In this document: in pieces, positions 34,789-44,373 of the stretch
Position numbering within the stretch: position 1 is the stretch's first letter
Layout of the letters: every line of letters begins with the position of its first letter
Source: Lentzea aerocolonigenes
Lineage (GTDB): Bacteria; Actinomycetota; Actinomycetes; Mycobacteriales; Pseudonocardiaceae
DNA length: 64,000 bases
Direction: 5' to 3'
Assembly: GCF_000974445.1 (NCBI RefSeq)
Contig: NZ_BBOJ01000021.1
Span: 124,001 to 188,000 of the forward strand
Program-made: the position numbers and the translations under genes
The notes under the pieces: generated by a model
Told to the model about the DNA's origin: nothing
Databases searched by the model: none
Seen by the model: the letters and a program-made list of their open reading frames with translations, nothing else

Positions 34789-36711
34789 ATGCCCGAAAGC
34801 GTCAGTCGCCGAAGTCTGATCGCTGGGACAGGAGCAGCCGTCATCGCCGCCACCACGACCTCGCACTCCCCCGCACAGGCCGCCACCGCACTGCCGCTCG
34901 TGCCGCTGCGCATCCCCGAGGTCGACCTGGGCGTCGAGCAGCAGTCCGACGAGAAGGTCCGCTGGCTGCGGGACGCCAAGCTCGGCCTGTTCCTCCACTG
35001 GGGTCCGTACGCGGGCCCGGCCAGGGGCGAGTGGTACATGCACAACGCGCCCGTGACGCCGGAGAACTACCGCAAGTACGTCACCGACGCCACCAGCCAG
35101 CAGTTCACCGCGAGTTCCTACAACCCGGCCGACTGGGCGCAGCTGGCCAAGGACATGGGCGCGCGGTACACCGTGCTGACCGCGCGACACCACGACGGGT
35201 TCGCGTTGTTCCCGAGCGCGCACCCCAACTCGTGGACCTCGGCGCAGGCCCCGCTGAACCGGGACCTGGTCGAGGACTACGTGGCCGCGGTGCGGGCCGC
35301 CGGGCTCAAGGTCGGCCTCTACTACTCGCCGATCAACTGGCGCTATCCCGGGTACTACGACGTCACCGGCACCAACTGCGCTCCGAACCCGTGGAACTAC
35401 ACGACCGATGCCGCTCACGAGGAGAACGCGCGGATCATGAAGAACGAGGTGTACCAGCAAGTCCGCGAGCTGGTCACCCGGTACGGCGTGATCGACGACC
35501 TCTGGTGGGACGGCGGCTGGATCGCCGAGCAGGGCACCGACGCGGACGGCGCGTTCTTCTGGGAACCGGGCCAGTACCGCGACGCCGCCAACCAGTGGCC
35601 GGTCGACGCCGCCCACAGCGAGACCGACGCCAGCGGCACACCGCTCGGCCTGACCGGGTTGGTGCGCAAGCACCAACCGGACATCGTCACCACCTCGCGG
35701 TCCGGCTGGATCGGCGACTACACCAGCGAAGAGGGCGGTTCGGTGCCCAGCGGCCCGATCCGGACGGGCGCGGTCACCGAGAAGTGCTTCTCCGCGGGCG
35801 GGGCCTGGGGCTACACCGGTGACAGCGCGATGTCGTACGGCGACACCATGAACGTCCTCGTCAACGCGTGGGTCCGCGACATCACGTGCCTGGTCAACGT
35901 CGGCCCCGACCGGACCGGAGTGATTCCGCCGAGCCAGGCAGCGCTCATGCGTCAGATCGGCACGTACATGTCGATCTACGGCAGCTCGGTCTACGGCACC
36001 CGCGGCGGCCCGTGGGAGCCCGTCGCCGGCCAGTACGGCTTCACCAGCAAGGACAACACCTTCTACGTGCACCTGCTGCCCGGCTGCAGCGGCACCACGT
36101 TCACCACCCCGTCGATCGGTGACGCGCGGGTGAGCAGCGTCTTCGACGTCGCAACGGGATCGGCGCTGTCGTTCACGGTGAGCTCCGGGCAGATCACGAT
36201 CACCGGCATCGACCGCACCCGCCACCCGCAGGACAGCGTCGTCGGGGTCGTGCTCGACCGGTCCGTGCGGCCGGCCGACGTCGCGGCGGGCAGGACCGCC
36301 ACGGCCAGCAGTGAGGAGACGAGCAAGGGCAACACCGCGGCGAAGGCCGTCGACTCGTCCACCTCGACCCGCTGGTGCGCGAACGACGGGAACACCGGCC
36401 ACTGGCTCGCGGTCGACCTCGGTGCGACGAAGCCGATCACCGGAGCGCGCATCGCGTGGGAGCTCGACGCCGCCAACTACCGTTACCGCATCGAGGGTTC
36501 GACCGACAACACCACCTGGACGACGCTCTCCGACCAGACCACCACGACGAGCACCGGCCAGGTCCGGACGGCCGTGTTCACCGCGCAGGCGCGGTACGTG
36601 CGGGTGACTGTCACCGGGCTGCCGTCCGGGGGCTGGGCCTCGATCCGCGCGTTCGAGGTCTACGACCGGCCGTTCGCCGCCAACCAGGACTGGCGAGTCG
36701 TCGGCCGGTAA
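34789..36711 (+). CDS. GH29 alpha-L-fucosidase with F5/8-type (CBM32-like) domain, Tat-secreted
   Basis: A 640-residue secreted enzyme. The Tat signal is SVSRRSLIAGTG; a GH29 TIM barrel follows (WLRDAKLGLFLHWGPYAG, YTVLTARHHDGFALF, VGLYYSPINWRYP), with the nucleophile Asp in DDLWWDGGW; a beta-sandwich follows, and residues about 500-630 form a discoidin domain (TATASSEETSKGNTAAKAVD to YVRVTVTGLPSGGWASIRAFEVY). It removes alpha-L-fucose from xyloglucan, arabinogalactan proteins or glycoproteins. GGAGG six bases upstream supports ATG 34789. The GH43 gene follows after 23 bp. Confidence 0.92.
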   Translation: MPESVSRRSLIAGTGAAVIAATTTSHSPAQAATALPLVPLRIPEVDLGVEQQSDEKVRWLRDAKLGLFLHWGPYAGPARGEWYMHNAPVTPENYRKYVTDATSQQFTASSYNPADWAQLAKDMGARYTVLTARHHDGFALFPSAHPNSWTSAQAPLNRDLVEDYVAAVRAAGLKVGLYYSPINWRYPGYYDVTGTNCAPNPWNYTTDAAHEENARIMKNEVYQQVRELVTRYGVIDDLWWDGGWIAEQGTDADGAFFWEPGQYRDAANQWPVDAAHSETDASGTPLGLTGLVRKHQPDIVTTSRSGWIGDYTSEEGGSVPSGPIRTGAVTEKCFSAGGAWGYTGDSAMSYGDTMNVLVNAWVRDITCLVNVGPDRTGVIPPSQAALMRQIGTYMSIYGSSVYGTRGGPWEPVAGQYGFTSKDNTFYVHLLPGCSGTTFTTPSIGDARVSSVFDVATGSALSFTVSSGQITITGIDRTRHPQDSVVGVVLDRSVRPADVAAGRTATASSEETSKGNTAAKAVDSSTSTRWCANDGNTGHWLAVDLGATKPITGARIAWELDAANYRYRIEGSTDNTTWTTLSDQTTTTSTGQVRTAVFTAQARYVRVTVTGLPSGGWASIRAFEVYDRPFAANQDWRVVGR

Positions 36712-36734
36712 CACGCACACATCCGGAGGGACCA

Positions 36735-38165
36735 ATGATGTTCCGCAGGTTCGCCGTGGCCGCCGCCACGGTCCTCCTGTCCTCGCTGGTGATCACCTCG
36801 GCCTCTGCCGCGCCGGTGGTCATCACGAACGCGACCCAGTTCACCGACACCACCGGGGCCGTGGTGCACGCCCATGGCGGAGGTGTGCTCAAGGTCGGCG
36901 CCTACTACTACTGGCTCGGCGAGAACCGCAATCCCGACAACACGTTCAAGGCCGTTTCGGTCTACCGCTCGACCGACCTGAAGACCTGGGAGTTCCGCGC
37001 CAACGCGCTGACTCAGTCGAGCGCCGCGGAGCTGCAAACGGCCAACATCGAACGGCCCAAGGTCATCTACAACCCCGCCACCCGCAAGTTCGTCATGTGG
37101 ATGCACAAGGAGAACGGCAAGGACTACAACGAGGCCCGCGCCGCGGTCGCCGTCTCCGACACGATCGACGGCAACTACACGTGGCTGGGCAGCTTCCGCC
37201 CGCCGAGCGGCACGACGTCGCGTGACCAGACGCTGTTCGTCGACGACGACGGCACCGCATACCAGATCACCGCGACGGCCGACAACGCCGACCTGAGCAT
37301 CTTCCGGCTCAACGCCGACTTCACCGGTTACGCCTCCCTGCTCGCGAACCCGTGGCCCGGCCAGTTCCGCGAGGCACCGGCGTTGTTCAAGCGCAACGGG
37401 GTCTACTTCATGCTGACCTCGGGCACCAGCGGCTGGAACCCGAACCAGCAGCGCTACGCCACCGCCACCAGTCTCGCCGGTCCGTGGACGGCGATGGCGG
37501 ACATCGGCAACGCCACCACCTACGGCTCGCAGACGGCGTTCGTCCTGCCGGTCCAGGGCACGTCGGGCACCTCGTACCTGTACCTGGGCGACCGGTGGGG
37601 CAACTCGATCGGCGGCACCGTCAACGACTCGCGGTACGTCTGGCTGCCACTCGTCTTCCCCAGCAACAGCACCATGATCATGCCCTGGTACCCGCAGCTG
37701 TCGATCGACGTCGCGGCCGGCACGCTCACCGGTGTCGGCGGCGGGCCGTACTACAACCTGGTGGCCCGGCACAGCGGCAAGTGCGTCGACGTCACGAGCA
37801 ACTCGGCCGCGGACGGCGCGACCGTCCTGCAGTACACCTGCGGCAGCGGGCTCAACCAGCAGTGGCGCCTGACCGACGCGGGCGGCGGGTACTTCCAGGT
37901 CATCGCGCAGCACAGCGGCAAGTGCCTCGACGTGTCCGACGCTTCCACCACCAACGGCGCCACCGTGCTGCAGTACCGGTGCGGCAGCGGCACCAACCAG
38001 CAGTGGTCGTTCCAGGACCAGGGCAGTGGGAACTACCGCCTGGTCGCCCGGCACAGCGGCAAGTGCCTGGACGTGTCGGACGGGTCCACCGCCAACGGCG
38101 TGAAGCTCATCCAGTGGACGTGCGGCAGCGGCACGAACCAGCAGTTCGCGCGCCGCGCAGTCTGA
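36735..38165 (+). CDS. GH43 (galactanase-like, subfamily 24 pattern) with CBM13 lectin domain
   Basis: A 476-residue secreted enzyme. A signal peptide (ends SASA) precedes a five-bladed GH43 propeller starting VVHAHGGGVLKVGAYYYWLGENR. The usual catalytic-base Asp of GH43 is absent at this AHGGG position, as in exo-beta-1,3-galactanases. The other acids appear at SRDQTLFVDDDG and FREAPALFKR. Residues about 335-476 are a CBM13 with three highly similar repeats (HSGKCVDV/HSGKCLDV and NQQW/NQQF). Streptomyces exo-1,3-galactanases share this layout. GGAGG (36725) serves ATG 36735 or 36738. The subfamily call is from memory of motifs. Confidence 0.87.
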   Translation: MMFRRFAVAAATVLLSSLVITSASAAPVVITNATQFTDTTGAVVHAHGGGVLKVGAYYYWLGENRNPDNTFKAVSVYRSTDLKTWEFRANALTQSSAAELQTANIERPKVIYNPATRKFVMWMHKENGKDYNEARAAVAVSDTIDGNYTWLGSFRPPSGTTSRDQTLFVDDDGTAYQITATADNADLSIFRLNADFTGYASLLANPWPGQFREAPALFKRNGVYFMLTSGTSGWNPNQQRYATATSLAGPWTAMADIGNATTYGSQTAFVLPVQGTSGTSYLYLGDRWGNSIGGTVNDSRYVWLPLVFPSNSTMIMPWYPQLSIDVAAGTLTGVGGGPYYNLVARHSGKCVDVTSNSAADGATVLQYTCGSGLNQQWRLTDAGGGYFQVIAQHSGKCLDVSDASTTNGATVLQYRCGSGTNQQWSFQDQGSGNYRLVARHSGKCLDVSDGSTANGVKLIQWTCGSGTNQQFARRAV

Positions 38166-38171
38166 ACCCGT

Positions 38172-38208
38172 GGCCGGGAAAGCTCTGCGTCCCAGGGCTT
38201 TCCCGGCC
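38172..38208. terminator. Hairpin terminator after the GH29-GH43 operon
   Basis: A perfect 12-bp stem (GGCCGGGAAAGC / GCTTTCCCGGCC) with a 13-base loop, 6 bp after the GH43 stop. There is no U-tract. Confidence 0.7.
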
Positions 38209-38296
38209 CGCCGTTCGTACCAGCCAGGTCACCCCCGGCGGCCGTCGCACAACCGCCGGAAGCACGACACGATGGGCCTTGTTGGGAGGCGAGGCC

Positions 38297-39562
38297 GTGA
38301 AGAAGTTCGTCCTGGCCCTCGTGTTCGGTGTGACCGCCGCCGGGGTGGGCGCACCCGCGGACGCCGAGCCGCGATCGGACGGCGTGCGGGTGTGGAACGA
38401 GCTCGCGCTGACCGCGGTGCGGGCCACCCGCGCCACCGACGCCGATGCGGCACGCACCTACGCGATGCTCAACGTGGCCCTCTACGACGCTGTCAACGGA
38501 CTGACAGGAACACGCACGCACGCGCTGGTGCCCGGTCCAGGACCGCACGGCGCCGATGCCCGCGCCGCGGCCGTCGCTGCCGCGCACGCCGTTCTCATCC
38601 GGCTGGACCCCGGCCGGGCCGCCACCTACGACGTGCAACTGCGCACCGACCTGGACCGCCTGCCGGCCGGTCGTCACCGCGACGCCGGTGAGCGGTGGGG
38701 ACGTGAGGTCGGCCAACGGGTGGTGGCCGCCCGTGCAGACGACGGTTCGACTCCGGTGCTGAGCCAGCCCGCGGGCACCGGGCCAGGGGTGTTCCGGGCC
38801 GAGTGGTCCGGCGTGCAGTACCGCGATGTGCGGCCGTTCGCCGTCCGCAACCCGTCCGCGTACGTTCCCGGTCCACCGCCCGCGCTGGGCAGCCTGGACT
38901 ACGCCGCCGCCTTCGCGGAGGTCGCGCTCCTCGGTGACGCCGCGCTCCCCGCTCCAGACAAGCTCGCGACCTTCCAGTTCTGGTCGGTGCCGACCGGAAC
39001 GGACCAGCCCGCCGGTGAGTGGGTCAAGATCGCGCTCACCGTGTCCCGCGACCGTTCGCCGGCCGACTCGGCGCGGTTGCTGGCGTTGCTGACGATGGCG
39101 CTGGCCGACAGCACGGTTCCGACCGTCGCGACGAAGTTCACCTACCGCCACTGGCGTCCTGCCACGGCGATCCGCGAGGCCGACACCGACGGAAACCCGT
39201 CGACGCAGCCGAACCCGGGCTGGACGCCGCGAGCGGGCGGCATCGGCGGAACACCGGAGTACCCGTCGGGGCACAGCTCCTACAGCGGTGCCGCGGCGGC
39301 CGTGCTGGCCGGGTTCTTCTGCGCGGACAACATCCGCTTCGCACACACCACGGACACCGCTCCCGACGGTCAGGCGCGCACCTACCCGAGTTTCTCCGCC
39401 GCCGCCGTCGAGGCCGGCCGGTCGCGGGTTTTCGGCGGGCAGCACTTCGAGTTCAGCGACCAGGCGGGTCTTGCCATCGGACGTGGCGTCGCGGCGGAGG
39501 TGCTCGCCACGCGGCTGCTCAAACGGACCGGACCCACCCACCACGGTGAGTGTCCACTGTAG
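38297..39562 (+). CDS. Vanadium-dependent haloperoxidase family protein, secreted
   Basis: A 421-residue PAP2/chloroperoxidase-fold protein with a signal peptide (ends APADA). All vanadate-binding residues can be placed: K280 and R287 (KFTYRHWRP), S324-G325-H326 (YPSGHSSYSG), R377 and H383 (SRVFGGQHFEF). These could equally support acid phosphatase activity, as the two families share the site. GTG 38297 has GGGAGG seven bases upstream. It stands alone after a terminator and before the SARP gene. Actinomycete relatives include both halogenating enzymes and phosphatases, so the activity is undecided. Confidence 0.88.
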   Translation: MKKFVLALVFGVTAAGVGAPADAEPRSDGVRVWNELALTAVRATRATDADAARTYAMLNVALYDAVNGLTGTRTHALVPGPGPHGADARAAAVAAAHAVLIRLDPGRAATYDVQLRTDLDRLPAGRHRDAGERWGREVGQRVVAARADDGSTPVLSQPAGTGPGVFRAEWSGVQYRDVRPFAVRNPSAYVPGPPPALGSLDYAAAFAEVALLGDAALPAPDKLATFQFWSVPTGTDQPAGEWVKIALTVSRDRSPADSARLLALLTMALADSTVPTVATKFTYRHWRPATAIREADTDGNPSTQPNPGWTPRAGGIGGTPEYPSGHSSYSGAAAAVLAGFFCADNIRFAHTTDTAPDGQARTYPSFSAAAVEAGRSRVFGGQHFEFSDQAGLAIGRGVAAEVLATRLLKRTGPTHHGECPL

Positions 39563-39715
39563 ACGTTCTGGCTACGGCGACCCGCCCGGTTCACCCCCCA
39601 GGTCCCCCCTGCCCCGACGGGCCGCCGCGAGGACCACGATGGCGGACCGGCGTTCAACAAGCGTGTCATCAACGTGGAATCGCCTGCTCAGAAGCGGTAT
39701 GCAGGAAGGGGGGTG

Positions 39716-42451
39716 ATGGCGGTGGAGCTTCGGGTGCTGGGGGACGTCGAGGCGTGGATCGACGGCCGGCGGGTCGAGGTGGGGCACGCGCGTCAACGGT
39801 GCGTGCTCGCGGTCATGGCGCTGGAAGCCAACCGCGTCGTCACGGTGGACCAGCTGCTGGACCGGGTGTGGTCCGCGCAGCTCCCCCACCAGGGCCGGCA
39901 GGTCGTGCGCACGTACGTGTCCAGGCTGCGCCGGCTGCTGGCGCCGGGCGGAGTGGAGATCGAACGGCGGCCGGGCGGGTACGTGCTGCTCACCGACCCG
40001 GACAACGTGGACGTGCACCGGTTCCACCGCCTGGTCACGCAGGCGCGTGCCGCCGGGGACGAGCGGGCGATCGGGTTGTTCGACCAGGCGCTGGCGCTGT
40101 GGTCCGGTGAGCCGTTCACCGGACTGGAGACGCCGTGGCTCGCCACGGTCCGCGCCGGGCTGGAGCGGGAACACCTCGCCGCGCGACTCGACCACGTCGA
40201 CGTCGCGTTGCGCTGCGGCGAGCACACCCGGCTGCTGCCCGAACTGTCCACATTGGCCGGTGAGAACCCGTTGGACGAGCGGATCGCCGGCCAGCTGGTG
40301 CTGGCGCTGTACCGCGCGGGCAGACAGGCCGACGCGCTGGCGCACTACCAGCGCACCCGGCGGCTGCTCGCGGAGGAGCTGGGCACCGACCCTGGCCCGC
40401 AGCTGCGTCAGCTGCACCAGCGCATCCTCGGCGCCGACCCCACCCTGGCACCAGGGCCGGTTTCGTCCGTGGTGCCGCGGCAACTGCCCGCCGCGCCCTG
40501 GGCGTTCACCGGCCGCACCGACCACCTGGCCGCGCTCACCGCGGCACTCGACCACCGGGGCACCGTGGTGATCTCCGCGATCCGCGGCACCGGCGGGATC
40601 GGCAAGACGTGGCTCACGCTGGCGTGGGCGCACCGCCACCTCGACCAGTTCCCGGACGGGCAGCTGTTCGTGGACCTGCGCGGGTTCAGCCCGGACAGCG
40701 AACCGGTGGCACCGGCGGCGGCGGTGCGCGGGTTCCTCGACGCGCTGGGGGTGGAGCCCGATCGGCTGCCGTCCGACCCGCAGGCGCAGGTCGGGTTGTT
40801 CCGCAGCCTCGTCGCGCGCAGGCGGATGCTGATCGTGCTCGACAACGCCGCCGACGCCGAGCAGGTGACGCCACTGCTGCCCGGCGGGGACTCGTGCACG
40901 GTGGTGATCACGAGCCGCCGGACGCTCACCGGGTTGATCAGCAGGCACGGCGCGCTCCACCTGAGCCTCGACACCCTCAGCACCGCCGAGGCCCACGCTC
41001 TGCTGGTCCGGCGCCTCGGCACGTCGCGGATCGCGGCCGAACCGGAGGCGGTGGCCGACCTGGTCAGGCGGTGCGGCGGGCTGCCGCTGGCGCTGGGCAT
41101 CATCGCCGGTCGCGCCCACGGCCACCCACACGTGCCGCTCGCCGAGTTCGCCGCGGACCTGCGCGACCTCGGGCTGGGCGCGCTGGAGGACGACGACCCC
41201 GCGACCGGCCTGCCGACCGTGCTGTCCTGGTCCCTGCGCGGCCTGACCACCGAGCAGCAGGTGGCGTTCGGCCTGCTCGGCGTAGCGCCCGGCCCGGACA
41301 TCAGCCTGCTCGCCGCCGCCGCGCTGACCGGCCTGTCCGTCGCGCAGACCCGGAAAGTGCTGCGGGGTCTGGAAGAGGCGTCGTTGCTCGGCCGGAGCAC
41401 GCACGGCCGCTACCGCATGCACGACCTCGTCCGCCGTTACGCCACGTCCCACCACGAGCTGCCCGATGACGTGCGGCAGGCGGCGCTGCGGCGCGTGATC
41501 GACTTCTACCTGCACACCGCCCACGCCGCCGACCACCTGCTGAACTACAACCACCCCGATCTTCAGCTGGACCCACCGGAGTGCCGGCCCCTCGAACTGC
41601 CCGACCTCGCGGCGGCACTCGCGTGGCTCGAGGCCGAACACGCCTGCCTGCTGGCCGCCCAGCACACCGCCGCCGTCCACGACTGGCACCGGGCGGTGTG
41701 GCAGCTGGCCTGGACCGTGAGCACCTTCCACACCCGGCGCGGACGCCTCCGCGACCGGCTCACCGTCTGGCAGGCCGGTCTGAGCGCGGCCGAACAGTTG
41801 AACGACCCGGCCTCCCGCGCGCTGGCCCACCGCCTCCTCGGCCTCGCGCACTCCGATCTCGGGCTGCACGACGAGGCGATCGGCCACCTGCGGAAGTCCC
41901 TGACCGTCGCCGAGCAGCACCAGGACGCCGTCAACCAGGCCCACACCCACCGGGTTCTGGGCCTGGCGCTGGAGAAACGGGACTGCCGGCGCGCGCTGGA
42001 CCACGCCACCCGAGCGCTGGAGCTCTACCGCGGCATCGGCAACCCGGTGTGGGAGGCCTGCGCCCTCAACGACGTCGGCCTGTACGCCGGTCTGCTCGGC
42101 GACCACGACGAGGGACGAGCGCACTGCGAGGCCGCGCTCGTCCTGTTCCGCCGCCACGACGACCTGACCGGTGAGGCGGACGCCCTCGACAGCCTGGGCC
42201 ACATCGCCCACCACGCGGCCCGCCACGACGAGGCGATCCACCACTACCAGCAGGCCCTGACGCTGCGCCGCCACCTCGGTGCCACGTACGGCGTCGCCGA
42301 CATCCTCGACGGGCTGGCCAGCTCGCAGGCCGCGCTCGGGCGACGGAACCAGGCGCGGGCCGCGTGGTGCGAGGCGCTGGAGCTGTACCGGGACCAGGGA
42401 CGTGACGAGGACGCGGACCGCGTCCAACGGCAGCTCGACGCCGTCAGGTGA
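39716..42451 (+). CDS. SARP/AfsR-like transcriptional regulator (OmpR-type HTH, BTAD, NB-ARC, TPR)
   Basis: A 911-residue STAND-type regulator. Residues 1-95 form an OmpR/PhoB-type winged helix (VELRVLGDVEAWIDGRRVEVG to RRLLAPGGVEIERRPGGYVL); 100-240 the bacterial transcriptional activation domain; about 262-560 an NB-ARC ATPase with Walker A K297 in GTGGIGKTW and Walker B MLIVLDNA; about 680-905 tetratricopeptide repeats (HLRKSLTVAEQHQD, ALNDVGLYAGLLGDHDEGRAHCEAAL). Such proteins activate secondary metabolism or global responses on ATP and ligand binding. No biosynthetic cluster is adjacent, so targets are unknown. ATG 39716 follows a GGAAGGGGGG tract. Confidence 0.93.
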   Translation: MAVELRVLGDVEAWIDGRRVEVGHARQRCVLAVMALEANRVVTVDQLLDRVWSAQLPHQGRQVVRTYVSRLRRLLAPGGVEIERRPGGYVLLTDPDNVDVHRFHRLVTQARAAGDERAIGLFDQALALWSGEPFTGLETPWLATVRAGLEREHLAARLDHVDVALRCGEHTRLLPELSTLAGENPLDERIAGQLVLALYRAGRQADALAHYQRTRRLLAEELGTDPGPQLRQLHQRILGADPTLAPGPVSSVVPRQLPAAPWAFTGRTDHLAALTAALDHRGTVVISAIRGTGGIGKTWLTLAWAHRHLDQFPDGQLFVDLRGFSPDSEPVAPAAAVRGFLDALGVEPDRLPSDPQAQVGLFRSLVARRRMLIVLDNAADAEQVTPLLPGGDSCTVVITSRRTLTGLISRHGALHLSLDTLSTAEAHALLVRRLGTSRIAAEPEAVADLVRRCGGLPLALGIIAGRAHGHPHVPLAEFAADLRDLGLGALEDDDPATGLPTVLSWSLRGLTTEQQVAFGLLGVAPGPDISLLAAAALTGLSVAQTRKVLRGLEEASLLGRSTHGRYRMHDLVRRYATSHHELPDDVRQAALRRVIDFYLHTAHAADHLLNYNHPDLQLDPPECRPLELPDLAAALAWLEAEHACLLAAQHTAAVHDWHRAVWQLAWTVSTFHTRRGRLRDRLTVWQAGLSAAEQLNDPASRALAHRLLGLAHSDLGLHDEAIGHLRKSLTVAEQHQDAVNQAHTHRVLGLALEKRDCRRALDHATRALELYRGIGNPVWEACALNDVGLYAGLLGDHDEGRAHCEAALVLFRRHDDLTGEADALDSLGHIAHHAARHDEAIHHYQQALTLRRHLGATYGVADILDGLASSQAALGRRNQARAAWCEALELYRDQGRDEDADRVQRQLDAVR

Positions 42452-42484
42452 GCTTCGGCGCGGAGTTGGCGCCGCCCGCCGCGT

Positions 42485-42964
42485 TCACCAGGGTTCTTCC
42501 TTGAGCCAGCTGTCCGGCGGTCCCTCTTCGGCGTGCTCACCGGTTCGTCTCGACGGCGCGTTGCCCCGCACGGGCAGGGCCAGCGCCACCGAGCCGACCT
42601 CGGGCGCGGGCAGCAGGAACGGCGGCAGCGCCCGGATCACGCCCTCGTTCTGCAGCTTCACGTACACCTCGCGCACCTGGTTCCGCGCGTCGGCGGTCGC
42701 CTGGCGCACGACGGCGGTGATCGCGTGCGCCAGGTCGTCCTGCTTGGCCTGCTTGGTGAGCGGCGACAGTTCGAGCCGCAGCAGCAGTCCTGAGTGGTCG
42801 ACGGTGGCGCGCACGTCACCGTGTTCGGACTGCGCGGTGCCCGTGATCGCGGCGACCTGCTTCTCGGCCCACTCCCGCGCGTTCTGGCGGCGGTCGACCG
42901 CCGCCGCGCCCTCCTCGGACTGGGCGCGCAGCCGAGCCGCGCGCGCCTCGGCGTCCTCCGTCAC
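42485..42964 (-). CDS. YbaB/EbfC-like protein of a type VII-like cluster
   Basis: A 159-residue protein. The first half is predicted helical and charged (MTEDAEARAARLRAQSEEGAAAVDRRQNAREW); the middle (GDVRATVDHSGLLLRLELSP to LAHAITAVVRQATADARNQV) matches the YbaB/EbfC fold, a small DNA-binding or chaperone-like family that actinobacteria place beside EspC/WXG proteins. The C-terminus is proline-rich and ends DSWLKEEPW. GTG 42964 overlaps the upstream stop (GTGA). It is the third gene of a coupled trio (44219 to 42485). Confidence 0.75.
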   Translation of the reverse strand: MTEDAEARAARLRAQSEEGAAAVDRRQNAREWAEKQVAAITGTAQSEHGDVRATVDHSGLLLRLELSPLTKQAKQDDLAHAITAVVRQATADARNQVREVYVKLQNEGVIRALPPFLLPAPEVGSVALALPVRGNAPSRRTGEHAEEGPPDSWLKEEPW

Positions 42965-43899
42965 AGGCCGGGCCGAGAGGGACCGCTGTCCGCTTCCTTC
43001 GGCTCCTTCACCAGGTCGTCGTGGCTGATCTTGCCCGACGGCTTGCGGCCGTCCTGGTGGAAGTCGTCCGGGTTGAACTTGTCGTCGGTGACGATGCGCG
43101 GCCGCGGCGGGTTGACCTCGGGCACCCCCGCGCCCGCCATGCTCTCGGCCACCGCGCGGAACCCCAGGCGGACCTTCTCCATCTGCCGGCGGGCGGTCTC
43201 GAGGATGTCGTCGCCCTTCCAGGGGAGCTCGCCGATGACCTCCTCCGTGCTGCTCGCCTCCAGCACGGTCGAGTTGACGCCGGCCGCACCGGTCTGCAGC
43301 GCGTCACCGACCGCGAGGGTGGCGATGAACGCGGCACCGGTACCCGCGGTCGCCGCCGCGACACCGATCGACACCGCCGCGGACGCGAGCGTGATCATGA
43401 TCTTGGCTTCCCTGACCTCACCGGCCTGGACGCCCTTCTGCCCCGTGTCGACGAGGGTCAGCACGTCGTCGCGGAAGGCCGTGATCGACTTCTCGTAGGC
43501 CTGCATCGCGTACTTCGCGGCGCGGACGATGTCCCGCTTGCGGGCGAGCGCACCCTCGATGCTCGGCTGGCCGCGCAGGTACGAGCGGAAGCCGTCGGCG
43601 GCGTCGCCCTCCCAGTTCTCCAGGTAGAGGTCGATGTCGTTGAGCACGCCCTCGCAGAAGTCCTGGTCGATGTCGTCCGCGGCGAGGGACAGCAGCGAGA
43701 TCTCCTGCCGCACGGCCTCCAGCGCCACGTCGACGTCGACGAACCGGGCGAACTTGGCGAACATCAGCTGGATGTCCTCCTTCGCCGTCGGGTAGCTCGC
43801 GTTCTTCTCCAGGTGGTCGGGGAAGAACCAGTCCTCCTGCTCGTCGAACTTCTTGCAGAAGTAGTCGGCGTGCTTCTGCATGTCACTGGCCCAGCTCAC
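42961..43899 (-). CDS. Large WXG-type protein, probable type VII secretion-associated
   Basis: A 312-residue protein. Long helices precede a W-x-G turn in LYLENWEGDAADGFRSYL (residues 91-108); a helical stretch to about 155 follows, then a hydrophobic alanine-rich segment (about 165-205, ASAAVSIGVAAATAGTGAAFIATLAVGDAL), and a disordered charged tail from about 260 (NPPRPRIVTDDKFNPDDFH). This resembles EspA-like or long WXG substrates of ESX systems. GGAGGG eight bases upstream fixes GTG 43899, which overlaps the preceding stop. No secretion ATPase (EccC) is in the window, so secretion is inferred. Confidence 0.7.
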   Translation of the reverse strand: MSWASDMQKHADYFCKKFDEQEDWFFPDHLEKNASYPTAKEDIQLMFAKFARFVDVDVALEAVRQEISLLSLAADDIDQDFCEGVLNDIDLYLENWEGDAADGFRSYLRGQPSIEGALARKRDIVRAAKYAMQAYEKSITAFRDDVLTLVDTGQKGVQAGEVREAKIMITLASAAVSIGVAAATAGTGAAFIATLAVGDALQTGAAGVNSTVLEASSTEEVIGELPWKGDDILETARRQMEKVRLGFRAVAESMAGAGVPEVNPPRPRIVTDDKFNPDDFHQDGRKPSGKISHDDLVKEPKEADSGPSRPGL

Positions 43900-44219
43900 G
43901 GCAGCAGCCCTCCGAGCGTCCGCTGGTTGTCGTCGTCCGCGGCGATGTAGCGGTCGGCGACCTCGATCAGGGCCTCCTGCGCCAGTTCGAGGTTCTCCTT
44001 GTTCCTGGCGAACACGTTGAGGAGCATCGACCGCGCGCTGTACCACTCACCGGCCGCCTCGTAGACCTCGACGTCACCGGCGAAAGCCTGGCCGTCGAGC
44101 TGCTCGGTCTGGGCGATCTTGCCCCTGGCGGTGTGCGTGTGGTCGATGAGCTTGCCGATGTCGACCTTCGCGGTGTGCTTCAAGCCTTCTGGTTCGGCGT
44201 GGAACCCCGTTCCCACCAT
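43896..44219 (-). CDS. EspC-like (ESX secretion-associated) small helical protein
   Basis: A 107-residue helical protein: MVGTGFHAEPEGLKHTAKVD, then LIDHTHTARGKIAQTEQLDGQAFAGDVEVYEAAGEWYSARSMLLNVFARNKENLELAQEALIEVADRYIAADDDN. The pattern of two helices with a central GEW and a C-terminal YxxxD (YIAAD) fits the EspC/WXG100-like family. AAGGGGG lies just upstream of ATG 44219. It is the first gene of the trio and perhaps the secretion partner of the 312-residue protein. Confidence 0.7.
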   Translation of the reverse strand: MVGTGFHAEPEGLKHTAKVDIGKLIDHTHTARGKIAQTEQLDGQAFAGDVEVYEAAGEWYSARSMLLNVFARNKENLELAQEALIEVADRYIAADDDNQRTLGGLLP

Positions 44220-44320
44220 GCCCCCTTGCCGTCTCACTTGGTTTGACGACGTCAGGCTATGTCACCCGTTCGGGCGAAGATCACATAGTGTCGATCTGCT
44301 CACAAAGATCGCAAACCGAT

Positions 44321-44371
44321 GATGAACGGCGCTTTCATCCGCCTCACAGGTGGACAAAAGCGCCGTTCATC
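44321..44371. terminator. Hairpin terminator, copy 2 of the repeated palindrome
   Basis: A 15-bp perfect stem (GATGAACGGCGCTTT / AAAGCGCCGTTCATC) around a 21-base loop, 2 bp after the stop of the 44374-46872 gene. The outer 12 bp and the loop core CCxCCTCAC are shared with 6836-6886. Confidence 0.75.
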
Positions 44372-44373
44372 GT

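Noticed and set aside
39572..42427. 951-codon minus-strand frame opposite the SARP gene
   Set aside because: The SARP reading has HTH, BTAD, NB-ARC and TPR motifs; the antisense frame has none.
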